From NCBI RefSeq assembly GCF_031157275.1, contig NZ_JAVIFW010000012.1, positions 124,001 through 188,000 of the forward strand: a DNA stretch of 64,000 bases. Direction: 5' to 3'. How positions within the stretch are numbered: the first letter of the stretch is position 1; each line of letters begins with the position of its first letter. This stretch comes from Streptomyces sp. LHD-70. GTDB taxonomy: Bacteria > Actinomycetota > Actinomycetes > Streptomycetales > Streptomycetaceae. The notes below the pieces were generated by a model, which was given only the letters and a program-made list of their open reading frames with translations, made no database searches and had not been told where the DNA came from. Positions 8,112-15,762 of this stretch are shown piece by piece. The translations under genes were made by a program, and so were the position numbers.

Positions 8112-8918
8112 GTGCCCTCAGTCCGTGGATACTTCCACCCCAAGACCGCGACCGGCGACGCCTCGCTCATCCCCGCCCCGCCCTGGCGCTACTCCGGCGA
8201 CCTGCTCACCGTCGAGTACCGCACCGACCCCGCCCGCGTACGCGAACTCCTCCCGGAACCCCTGGAGCCGGCCGAGGACGACCCCGGCGCGGTGGCGCTG
8301 ATCTGGGCCGACTGGCAGTCCTGCTCGGCCGACGGCCACGAGCTCCTCGACCCGGTGCTCGCCCAGTACAAGGAGGCCTTCGCGGTCGTCCGCTGCACAT
8401 ACCGGGGGCGGACCTACAGCCGCTGTGTGCACATCTGGGTCGACAAGGACTTCGCCGTCGCGCGCGGTCTGCACCAGGGCTACCCGAAGAAGCTGGGCTC
8501 CATCCACCAGACCCGCCCGCACCCGTACGGACCCGCCCCGCGCATCGAGGCCGGCGCCCGCTTCGGCGCCACCCTCGCCGCCGCCGACCGGCGGCTCGCC
8601 CAGGCCGCCGTCACCCTGCGCGAGCCGTCCGAGAGCAACGGCTTCGTCAACGCTCACCCCATGGCCCACCACCGCTGGCTGCCGTCCATCGAGAAGGGCA
8701 AGGGGCTCGCCCTCGACGAGCTGATCGAGACCGGCGCCGCCTCCTTCGAGGCCGGCCAACCCTGGGTCGGCGACGCCGAGTTGGAGCTGTTCGAGGCGCC
8801 CACCGAGGAGCTGGCCCGCCTGGAGGTGCGCGAGCCGATCGCCGCGTACTACCGGCAGGTCGGCGTCGTCTGGGACGGCGGCCGGCTCCTGGAGTCGCAC
8901 ACCTCCGGCGCCGAGTGA
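8112..8918 (+). CDS. Acetoacetate decarboxylase-fold enzyme
   Basis: The start is GTG 8112 (268 aa), just after AAGGAACCCC. The protein has the acetoacetate decarboxylase family layout: N-terminal PPWRYSGDLLTVEYRTDP, then LLPEPLEP, then a basic segment GYPKKLGSIH at about residue 128 where the family keeps its Schiff-base lysine, and a C-terminal LLESHT end. Enzymes of this fold decarboxylate, hydrate or aldol-cleave small keto acids. Lying between the ferredoxin reductase and the ring-cleavage genes, it could process a 2-oxo acid from meta-cleavage, a role usually filled by HpcD or HpcG, which are absent here. It is co-directional and tightly spaced (10 bp upstream, 31 bp downstream). The exact reaction is not established. 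Confidence 0.8.
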   Translation: MPSVRGYFHPKTATGDASLIPAPPWRYSGDLLTVEYRTDPARVRELLPEPLEPAEDDPGAVALIWADWQSCSADGHELLDPVLAQYKEAFAVVRCTYRGRTYSRCVHIWVDKDFAVARGLHQGYPKKLGSIHQTRPHPYGPAPRIEAGARFGATLAAADRRLAQAAVTLREPSESNGFVNAHPMAHHRWLPSIEKGKGLALDELIETGAASFEAGQPWVGDAELELFEAPTEELARLEVREPIAAYYRQVGVVWDGGRLLESHTSGAE

Positions 8919-8949
8919 CCCCAGCCCACCCATACGAGGAGCCTGACCC

Positions 8950-10413
8950 ATGACCGAGCACACCCTCACCGTGGCCGGTGTCACCGTCGACACCCGGCAC
9001 TGGATCGGCGGCGAACGCCTCGCCTCCGCCGCCACGTTCACTGATGTCTCGCCCGTCGACGGCAGCGTCATCGGCGAGATCTCCCGCGGCACGCCGCAGG
9101 AGGCCGAGGCCGCCGTCGCCGCGGCCAAGGCCGCCTTCCCCGGCTGGGCCGCCACCCCGCGCGCCGAACGCGCACGCCTGCTGCACGCCGTCGCCGACGG
9201 AGTCGAGAAGCGCCTCGAAGAGCTCGCGATCGTCGAGACCACCGACAACGGCGCGCTGCTCCGCTCCCACCGGCGCGGCGTCATGCCCCGCGTCGCGCAC
9301 AACTTCCGCTTCTTCGCCGACTGGCTGCTCACTCTCGGCCACGAGGACTTCGAGACGCGCGGCCACACCAACCACGTCAGCTGGGACCCGGCCGGGCCCT
9401 GCGTGCTGATCACCCCGTGGAACGCGCCGCTGATGATGGCCTCCTGGAAGATCGCCCCGGCCCTCGCGGCGGGCGACACCGTCGTCCTGAAGCCCGCCGA
9501 GTGGACCCCGCTCACCGCCTCGCTGCTCGCGGACATCGCCGCCGAGGCCGGTCTCCCCGCCGGTGTCCTCAACATCGTCCAGGGGTACGGCTCCGAGGTC
9601 GGCGACGCGCTCACCTCCCACCCGGACGTGGCCCGCATCAGCTTCACCGGCTCGGTGCCCACCGCGCGGCACATCGCCGCCCAGGCCGCCCCGCAGCTCA
9701 CCCCGCTCAGCCTCGAACTCGGCGGCAAGTCACCGCTGTTGGTGTTCGCCGACGCCGACCTGGACCTGGCCGTCGACCTCGCCGTCGAGCAGTACGACAA
9801 CGCCGGGCAGGTGTGCCTCGCGGCGACCCGCCTCCTCGTCGAGGAGAGCGTGGCCGAGGAGTTCACCCGCCGCTTCACCGCGAAGGCGGCCCGGCTCAGG
9901 CAGGGCGACCCGCGCGACGAGGCCACCGACATCGGCCCGAACATCCACCCCCGCCAGCTGGACAAGATCGACGGCTTCGTGCAGCGCGCCCTCGCGGCCG
10001 GCGCCCGCGCGGTCGTCGGCGGCCACCGCGGCGAGGGCCAGTCCTACGCGCCGACCCTCCTCACCGACGTGGCCCAGGACTCGGAGATCGTGCAGGAGGA
10101 GGTCTTCGGACCCGTACTGACCCTGCAGACCTTCCGCACCGAGGACGAGGCCGTCCGCCTCGCCAACGACACCCGCTTCGGCCTGGCCGCCACCCTCGCC
10201 ACCGGCAGCCACGAGCGCGCCGAACGCGTCACCGCACGGGTCGTCGCGGGCACGGTCTGGGTCAACTGCTTCTTCGTACGCGACCTCCAGGCGCCCTTCG
10301 GCGGCTCCCGCCAGTCCGGCGTCGGACGCGAGGGCGGCACCTGGAGCTTCGACTTCTACTGCGACCTGAAGAACACCGTCACCGCACCGAAGGGATGGCT
10401 GAACCATGGGTGA
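8950..10413 (+). CDS. Aldehyde dehydrogenase, probable 5-carboxymethyl-2-hydroxymuconate semialdehyde dehydrogenase
   Basis: The protein has 487 aa and starts at ATG 8950 with GAGGAG upstream. The catalytic Cys289 lies in GQVCLAA and the general base Glu256 in LELGGKSP; the NAD fold (VLITPWNAP, LKPAEWTPL, SFTGSVPTA) is intact. It overlaps the next gene, an extradiol dioxygenase of the 3,4-dihydroxyphenylacetate type, by eight bases, so it most likely oxidises that enzyme's semialdehyde product to the dicarboxylate as HpcC/HpaE does. A broader role on phenylacetaldehydes cannot be excluded from sequence. Confidence 0.9.
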   Translation: MTEHTLTVAGVTVDTRHWIGGERLASAATFTDVSPVDGSVIGEISRGTPQEAEAAVAAAKAAFPGWAATPRAERARLLHAVADGVEKRLEELAIVETTDNGALLRSHRRGVMPRVAHNFRFFADWLLTLGHEDFETRGHTNHVSWDPAGPCVLITPWNAPLMMASWKIAPALAAGDTVVLKPAEWTPLTASLLADIAAEAGLPAGVLNIVQGYGSEVGDALTSHPDVARISFTGSVPTARHIAAQAAPQLTPLSLELGGKSPLLVFADADLDLAVDLAVEQYDNAGQVCLAATRLLVEESVAEEFTRRFTAKAARLRQGDPRDEATDIGPNIHPRQLDKIDGFVQRALAAGARAVVGGHRGEGQSYAPTLLTDVAQDSEIVQEEVFGPVLTLQTFRTEDEAVRLANDTRFGLAATLATGSHERAERVTARVVAGTVWVNCFFVRDLQAPFGGSRQSGVGREGGTWSFDFYCDLKNTVTAPKGWLNHG

Positions 10414-11293
10414 GATCGTCGGCGCGGGCCTCCTCGCGCACGTCCCCACCGTCGTCCTCCCCGAGGCCGTCCGGTGGGAGCTGAACGAGGGCAAGGAGAT
10501 CACCCTCGTCACCGGCCTCAAGGAGCTCCGCGCGGACGTCTTCGACAGCGACGCCTACGACACCGTCGTCGTCCTCGACTCGCACTGGGCCACCACCGTC
10601 GAGTTCGTGGTCACCGCCCAGGACCGCAGGGCAGGACTGTTCACCTCCGAGGAACTGCCGCGCGGCATGTGCCGCATGCCGTACGACTACCCCGGCGACC
10701 CCGAACTCGCCCGCAACATCGCCGAGTTCGCGGACCGGCACGGCACCTGGATCACCCCGATCGACGATGCCTACCTGCCCGTCTACTACGCCACCATCAA
10801 CCTCTGGAAGTACCTCGGCGAGGGCCTGCCCGACAAGAAGTGGGTGACCGTCGGCGTCTGCCAGACCGGCGACATGGAGGACCACCTGCGCCTCGGCCGT
10901 GCCCTGGCCGACGGCATCGCCGCCACCCCCGGCCGCCGCGTCCTGCTCATCGCCTCCGGAGCCCTCTCGCACACCTTCTGGCCGCTGCGCGAACTGCGCG
11001 ACCACGAGTCGAGCGACCCGGCGCACATCTTCACCCCCGAGGCCCGCGCCGCCGACCTGGAACGCATCGCCTGGTTCAAGGAGGGCCGCCACGACAAGGT
11101 CCTCGACACCATGGGCGAGTTCTGGAAGTACAAGCCGGAGGCGAAGTTCTTCCACTACCTGATGATGGCCGGCGCCCTCGGCGAACAGGCCTGCACCGCC
11201 CCGGCCCGCCAGTACGGGGAGTACGAGAACTCCATCGGCACCGGCCAGGTCCACCTCTGGTTCGACCGCCCGGCCTCCGGCTGGACCCAGTGA
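10406..11293 (+). CDS. Class III extradiol ring-cleavage dioxygenase (3,4-dihydroxyphenylacetate 2,3-dioxygenase type)
   Basis: The protein has 295 aa. The start overlaps the dehydrogenase stop within ATGGGTGA. Metal ligands of the LigB/HpcB fold are visible: His12 in LLAHVPT and His60 in VVLDSHWATT. The substrate-side segments GLFTSEELPRGM and PYDYPGDPELA, and ASGALSHTFWPL, match the homoprotocatechuate enzyme closely in layout; GTGQVHLWFD closes the fold. The predicted reaction is Fe(II)-dependent meta-cleavage of 3,4-dihydroxyphenylacetate or a near analogue to 5-carboxymethyl-2-hydroxymuconate semialdehyde. The flanking dehydrogenase and FAH-fold enzyme complete the first steps. Just after the stop, 11291-11337 is a run of imperfect TGACCCGGT repeats. 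Confidence 0.9.
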   Translation: MGEIVGAGLLAHVPTVVLPEAVRWELNEGKEITLVTGLKELRADVFDSDAYDTVVVLDSHWATTVEFVVTAQDRRAGLFTSEELPRGMCRMPYDYPGDPELARNIAEFADRHGTWITPIDDAYLPVYYATINLWKYLGEGLPDKKWVTVGVCQTGDMEDHLRLGRALADGIAATPGRRVLLIASGALSHTFWPLRELRDHESSDPAHIFTPEARAADLERIAWFKEGRHDKVLDTMGEFWKYKPEAKFFHYLMMAGALGEQACTAPARQYGEYENSIGTGQVHLWFDRPASGWTQ

Positions 11294-11355
11294 CCCAGTG
11301 ACCCGGTGAACCGGGGTGACCCGGTAACCGTCAACCCTTGAACCCAGGAGCCCTC

Positions 11356-12201
11356 ATGCCCGAGTACCGCCGCATCCTCCTCGACGGCGCCGCCGTCCAG
11401 GTCACCGTCGACGGGGACGAACTCGTCGCCGGCGACGGCCGCCGCGTCAAGACCGAGGACGCGCGCCACCTGCCGCCGGTCGTCCCCTCCAAGGTCATCG
11501 CCGTCCACCTCAACCACCGCAGCCGCGTCGACGAATTCGGCATCGGGCTGCCCGACACCCCCACCTACTTCCACAAGCCCACCTCCGCCCTCAACTCCCA
11601 CCAGGGCGCGATCGTCCGCCCCGAGGGCTGCACCTGGCTCAACTACGAGGGCGAGGTCGCCATCGTCATCGGCCGCACCGCCCGCAACATCGCCCCGGAG
11701 GAGGCGGCCGAGTACATCGCCGGGTACACCGTCGCCAACGACTACGGCCTGCACGACTTCCGCGACACCGACGCCGGGTCCATGCTCCGTGTGAAGGGCT
11801 CCGACACCCTCTGCCCGCTCGGCCCCGGCCTGGTCACCGACTGGGACTTCCACGGCAAGCGGCTGCGGACGTACGTCAACGGCGAGGTCGTCCAGGACGG
11901 TTCCACGGACGAGATGACCTGGGACATGCACTACCTCGTCGCCGACATCGCCCGCACCATCACCCTGTACCCCGGCGACGTCCTGCTCTCCGGCACCCCG
12001 GCCAACTCCCGGCCCGTGCGGCCCGGGGACATCGTCGAGGTGGAGGTCGAGGGCCTGGGCCGGCTCACCAACCACGTCGTCACCGGGCCCACCGCGATCC
12101 GCGCCGACGTGGGCGCGCAGCCCACCGAGTCCGAGGAGGTGCTGTCCACGGCACTCGGCGGCGACTGGGAGTTCCGTGGCATCCGCCCGCCGAGGCGCTG
12201 A
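11356..12201 (+). CDS. Fumarylacetoacetate hydrolase-family enzyme (HpcE/HpaG-like)
   Basis: ATG 11356 is preceded by CCAGGAG, giving 281 aa. After a roughly 45-residue N-terminal lobe comes the FAH core: VPSKVIAVHLNHRS, the metal-binding acidic residues in NYEGEVAIVIG, NDYGLHDFRD, and RPGDIVEVEVEGLGRL at the end. In the homoprotocatechuate pathway this fold catalyses decarboxylation of 5-oxopent-3-ene-1,2,5-tricarboxylate and isomerisation of the resulting dienoate. Classic HpcE is a tandem-domain protein of about 400 residues; this is a single-domain version. It follows the dioxygenase by 62 bp in the same direction. Confidence 0.85.
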   Translation: MPEYRRILLDGAAVQVTVDGDELVAGDGRRVKTEDARHLPPVVPSKVIAVHLNHRSRVDEFGIGLPDTPTYFHKPTSALNSHQGAIVRPEGCTWLNYEGEVAIVIGRTARNIAPEEAAEYIAGYTVANDYGLHDFRDTDAGSMLRVKGSDTLCPLGPGLVTDWDFHGKRLRTYVNGEVVQDGSTDEMTWDMHYLVADIARTITLYPGDVLLSGTPANSRPVRPGDIVEVEVEGLGRLTNHVVTGPTAIRADVGAQPTESEEVLSTALGGDWEFRGIRPPRR

Positions 12202-12224
12202 GCGGAGTCGTTAGGCTCCTCGGT

Positions 12225-12896
12225 ATGAGCGAGCCCGTCGAATCCGCAGGTTCCGCAGCTTCCGCAGCTTCCGCGGCTGAGAACCGTCCGCGCAAGCGGG
12301 TGCGGAACTACGGCACGGGCCGCGTCGCCCTCCTGGAGGCCGCCGTGCGCGTGGTGGCCCGCGGCGGTCTGCGCAAGCTGACCTACCGGGCCGTCGCCGA
12401 GGAGGCCGGCGTCACGCACGGACTCGTCGTCCACCACTTCGGCACCCGTGACGCCCTCATCGAGGAGACCGTCGGCCACGCCATCCGCTCCTCGCTCAGC
12501 GTGAGCACCCTCGGCCTCGGCACCGGCAAGGCCGCCGACTTCGCCACCGGACTCGTCGACATGGTCGAGTCCGGGCCCGACGTGCAGGCCTTCCAGTACG
12601 AGCTGCTGCTGGAGGCCCGCCGCCGCCCCGAACTCCTCCCGCAGCTACGGCACTTGTACGAGGAGTACTTCGAGGCCACCCGCAGCGAACTGGCCCGCCT
12701 GCTTCCCGGCGAGCCGCGCCAGGGGCTGTCCCGCCTGGTCTTCGCCGCCCTGGAAGGACTCGTCCTGCACCAGCTGGTCTTCGGCGAGCGGGACGTGACC
12801 GAGGACGCGCTGACCGAACTGCGCGGGCTGCTCGGGGAGTTGGCGGACCAGGAGCAGGGCGAGCGCTCGCCGGGCGCGGCGGACGGCAACGCCTGA
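12225..12896 (+). CDS. TetR-family regulator, candidate repressor of the aromatic-amine locus
   Basis: The protein has 223 aa. After an Ala/Ser-rich start made by three copies of a TTCCGCAGC unit, and a basic patch (RPRKRVRNYG), the helix-turn-helix lies at about residues 30-75 (LLEAAVRVVARGG, AVAEEAGVTHGLVVHHFGT, ALIEETV). The C-terminal ligand domain is helical and ends in an acidic tail. It is the last gene of the rightward catabolic operon, 23 bp after the FAH-fold gene, so it would be co-transcribed and autoregulated through the operator at 6553-6566. Related palindromes at 6445 and 12982 extend its probable regulon to the GS/P450 unit and the permease unit. Target assignment is inferred from position. 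Confidence 0.88.
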   Translation: MSEPVESAGSAASAASAAENRPRKRVRNYGTGRVALLEAAVRVVARGGLRKLTYRAVAEEAGVTHGLVVHHFGTRDALIEETVGHAIRSSLSVSTLGLGTGKAADFATGLVDMVESGPDVQAFQYELLLEARRRPELLPQLRHLYEEYFEATRSELARLLPGEPRQGLSRLVFAALEGLVLHQLVFGERDVTEDALTELRGLLGELADQEQGERSPGAADGNA

Positions 12897-12942
12897 CCCC
12901 TCGCCGGTCACGCCCGGACGTGTAACCGCCACTCCACACCCC

Positions 12943-12995
12943 TTGCCAAACGGATAGTCCCGGCCCACGATGAGGCAACTCGTTTGGCCTGAAAC
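12943..12995 (+). promoter_or_regulatory. Promoter and weaker operator copy upstream of the APC permease
   Basis: TTGCCA (12943-12948) and CACGAT (12966-12971) are spaced 17 bp. Downstream, GTTTGGCCTGAAAC (12982-12995) keeps the outer GTTTG/AAAC halves of the operators at 6445 and 6553. A CCGTTTGGC half-site on the minus strand overlaps the -35. This suggests that the permease unit shares the repressor. Confidence 0.5.
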
Positions 12996-13045
12996 GATTC
13001 TTGGCCCGATGCGGCCCTCCCCTCTCCCTCTGGCAGGTGATCCGA

Positions 13046-14503
13046 GTGGACAGTCAGACGCGCTCCGCACAGCGGACCGCAACGGACGGCACTCCCACGG
13101 CGACCGCCCTGAAGCCCAACGCCCTCGGCGTCCTGGGCATCCTCTTCTTCGTCCTCTCCGGCCAAGCCCCGCTGACCGGTATCGCCGGCGCCGCCCCGAT
13201 CTCGGTCGCGATCGGCAACGGGGCCGGCACGCCCGCCGCGTACGTCCTGGCGGGAGCGGTCATCCTGCTGTTCTCCGTCGGCTTCGTCGCCATGGGGCGG
13301 CACGTCGTGGACGCCGGCGCGTTCTACACCTACATCGGCACCGGCCTCGGCCGGACCGCCGGCGCGGGCAGTGCGGCCGTCGCGCTGTTCTCGTACTGCA
13401 TCATCCAGGGCGCCATGTACGGCCTCTACGGCGCGACCATGAGCCCGCTCGTCGCCCACCACACCGGGCTCGAACTGCCCTGGTGGGCCTGGGCGCTGCT
13501 CACCATGGCCGTGGTGCAGGCGCTCGCCGCGACCGGCATCGAGGTCGGCGCCAAGGTCCTCGCGGTGCTCGTGCTCGCCGAGTTCAGCATCCTGCTCGTC
13601 TTCGGCCTCGTCACCCTCCTGAAGGGCGGCGGCCCCGAGGGGCTCGGCGTGGCGGAGAGCTTCGCGCCGTCGGCGGTGCTCGCGGGCGCCCCGGGCGTCG
13701 CCGTCATGTTCGCGGTGGCGTCGATGTTCGGCTTCGAGGCCACCGCCATCTATGGCGAGGAGGCCCGGGACGCCAAGAAGACCGTGCCCAGGGCCACTTA
13801 CCTCTCCGTCATCGTCGTCACCGGCTTCTTCGCACTCACCTCATGGATGCTGATCTCCGCCTGGGGCGCCTCGAAGGCTCCGGGCGCGGCGGGCGAGGCA
13901 CTGGCGGGCGGCGACTCCTCGGGGTTCGTGTTCGCCCCGATCGCCGCGCAGTTCGGCGGCTGGGTGAACGAGGTGCTTCCCGTGCTGCTCGCCACCTCGC
14001 TCTTCGCGGGCATCCTCACCTTCCACAACTCCGCCAACCGCTACCTCTTCTCGCTCGGCCGCGACCGGCTCCTTCCGCGGCGGCTCTGCCGGCTCAACGC
14101 CCGGCACGCGCCCTGGCTCGCGGGCTGCGTGCAGACGGCGATCGCCCTCGCGCTCGTCCTGCCGTTCGCGCTGCTCGGCCAGGATCCGGTGGTCAGCCTG
14201 TTCTCCTGGTTCAGCGGACTCGCCGTCCTCGCGATGATGCTCCTCTACCTGCTGACGTCGGTCTCCGTCATCGTCTTCTTCCGCCGCGAGCGCGCCGACA
14301 CCCGCCGCTGGAACACCCTGGTCGCCCCCGCCCTGGGCGCGGTCGGCCTCGCCGGAGCCGTCTGGCTGGTCCTCGCCAACTTCACGACCCTCATCGGCGG
14401 CGACACGGGCACCGCGATGTGGCTGGTGGGCTCGGTGCCGGTGGTGCTGGGGGCCGGGGTGGCGGCGGACCGGGTGCGGCGCCGGAGAACGGCGGTGCGC
14501 TGA
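13046..14503 (+). CDS. APC-superfamily amino acid/amine permease
   Basis: The protein has 485 aa from GTG 13046; a GTG nine bases upstream is also possible. It has about 12 hydrophobic helices. The first (LGILFFVLSGQAPLTGIAG) carries the APC unwound substrate-binding loop, and GFEATAIYGEEARDAKKTVPRA is the conserved loop after helix 6. It imports amino acids, polyamines or other amines by proton or ion symport at the cytoplasmic membrane. It heads a unit with the Tat hydrolase, the second aldehyde dehydrogenase and the gamma-glutamyl hydrolase. A similar permease/ligase/dehydrogenase/hydrolase set occurs in putrescine (Puu) utilisation. The likely cargo is the amine activated by the GS-like ligase. 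Confidence 0.88.
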   Translation: MDSQTRSAQRTATDGTPTATALKPNALGVLGILFFVLSGQAPLTGIAGAAPISVAIGNGAGTPAAYVLAGAVILLFSVGFVAMGRHVVDAGAFYTYIGTGLGRTAGAGSAAVALFSYCIIQGAMYGLYGATMSPLVAHHTGLELPWWAWALLTMAVVQALAATGIEVGAKVLAVLVLAEFSILLVFGLVTLLKGGGPEGLGVAESFAPSAVLAGAPGVAVMFAVASMFGFEATAIYGEEARDAKKTVPRATYLSVIVVTGFFALTSWMLISAWGASKAPGAAGEALAGGDSSGFVFAPIAAQFGGWVNEVLPVLLATSLFAGILTFHNSANRYLFSLGRDRLLPRRLCRLNARHAPWLAGCVQTAIALALVLPFALLGQDPVVSLFSWFSGLAVLAMMLLYLLTSVSVIVFFRRERADTRRWNTLVAPALGAVGLAGAVWLVLANFTTLIGGDTGTAMWLVGSVPVVLGAGVAADRVRRRRTAVR

Positions 14504-14598
14504 GTGCCCCGACCTGTACGACGCCGTTGCCGTACGCCCGGCCGACCCCGCCCTGTTCGCCCGTACGGCCCGACCTCCCGGCCCGGAAGGACCCGCAC

Positions 14599-15762
14599 AT
14601 GACCCTCGACCACCGCCGCAGCCTGAATCGCAGGACCGTCCTCGGCGGCACCGCCGCCGCGACCTCCGCCGCACTGCTGCCGACGCTCACCGCCACCCCG
14701 GCCGCCGCCTCCCGCCGTCCCCGCCCCGCCCCGGCGAACCGTCTGGTGCTGCTCGGCACGGCGGGCGGTCCGCCGCCCGAGCCCGGCCGGGCGGGCATAG
14801 CGTCCGCGCTTGTCGTGGACGGGCGGGTGCACCTCGTCGACGCCGGCCGGGGCGCCGTCACGCAGTACCTCGCCGCCGGCCTGCGCTACCGCGACCTCGC
14901 CGCGGTCCACGTCACCCACCTCCACGCCGACCACATCGCCGACCTGCACAACTTCTTCCTGCTGCCCGGCTTCGGCGCCAACGACAGCGGGGACGGCATC
15001 ACGCGCCCCGTCGACGTCCACGGCCCGGGACCGGCCGGCGCGCTGCCACCCGTGTACGGCGGCGGCACAGCCCCGACCGTCGCCCCCGACCGCCCCACCC
15101 CCGGCCTCGCCGACCTCCTGGACCGGCAGATCGAGGCCTTCGCGTACAGCACCAACGTCTTCCTCCGCGACTCCGGCATCCGCGACGTGCGCGAGCTGAT
15201 CCGCGTCCACGAGACCGCCGCGCCGGACGTGGGCGCCGACCCGCTCGGGCCGACCGCACCCGACATGGAACCCTTCACCGTCACCGACGACGGCTCGGTC
15301 AAGGTCACCGCCGTCCTCGTCCCGCACGGCCCGGTCTTCCCGTCGTACGCCTACCGCTTCGACACCCCGTACGGCTCCGTCGTCTTCTCCGGCGACACCG
15401 CCCCGTCGGACAACCTGGTCCGCCTGGCCCGGGGCGCCGACATCCTGGTGCACGAGGTCATCGACCTCGACTTCTACGACGGCCAGGGCCTGGACGACGC
15501 CCTGCTCGACCACCTCCGCGTCTCGCACACCGACGTCACCGAGGTCGGCCCGCTGGCCGAACGCGCGGGCGTCGGCACGCTCGTGCTCAGCCACATCGTC
15601 CCGGCCGACCCGGCCCTGGTCGGCCGCGGCTCCTGGGCGCGCAGGGCCGGCCAGGGGTTCGGCGGGCGGGTGGTGGTGGGGGAGGACCTGCTGTCCCTGC
15701 CGCTCCACGGACTCCCGCACCCCGCGGCATCTCCCACTGCACGAAACGAGGACGCACGGTGA
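14599..15762 (+). CDS. Tat-exported metallo-beta-lactamase-fold hydrolase
   Basis: ATG 14599 follows GGAAGGA and gives 387 aa. The N-terminus is a twin-arginine signal (SLNRRTVLGG, then an Ala-rich h-region ending ATPAAAS), so the folded metalloprotein is exported. The mature part starts with LVLLGTAGGPPPEPGRAG and has the di-zinc motif HLHADH (107-112), further ligand segments around VVFSGDTAPS and a late VLSHIVPAD. The layout is close to the RNase Z/arylsulfatase branch of the superfamily. In this locus it may release the amine or phenol from an extracellular conjugate (sulfate, ester or lactone) before uptake; the substrate is unproven. Its stop overlaps the next start (GTGA). Confidence 0.85.
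   Translation: MTLDHRRSLNRRTVLGGTAAATSAALLPTLTATPAAASRRPRPAPANRLVLLGTAGGPPPEPGRAGIASALVVDGRVHLVDAGRGAVTQYLAAGLRYRDLAAVHVTHLHADHIADLHNFFLLPGFGANDSGDGITRPVDVHGPGPAGALPPVYGGGTAPTVAPDRPTPGLADLLDRQIEAFAYSTNVFLRDSGIRDVRELIRVHETAAPDVGADPLGPTAPDMEPFTVTDDGSVKVTAVLVPHGPVFPSYAYRFDTPYGSVVFSGDTAPSDNLVRLARGADILVHEVIDLDFYDGQGLDDALLDHLRVSHTDVTEVGPLAERAGVGTLVLSHIVPADPALVGRGSWARRAGQGFGGRVVVGEDLLSLPLHGLPHPAASPTARNEDAR

Noticed and set aside
12970..14598. Upstream extension of the Tat hydrolase frame by 543 codons
   Set aside because: It lies in another frame over the APC permease gene; the Tat signal and GGAAGGA place the true start at 14599.
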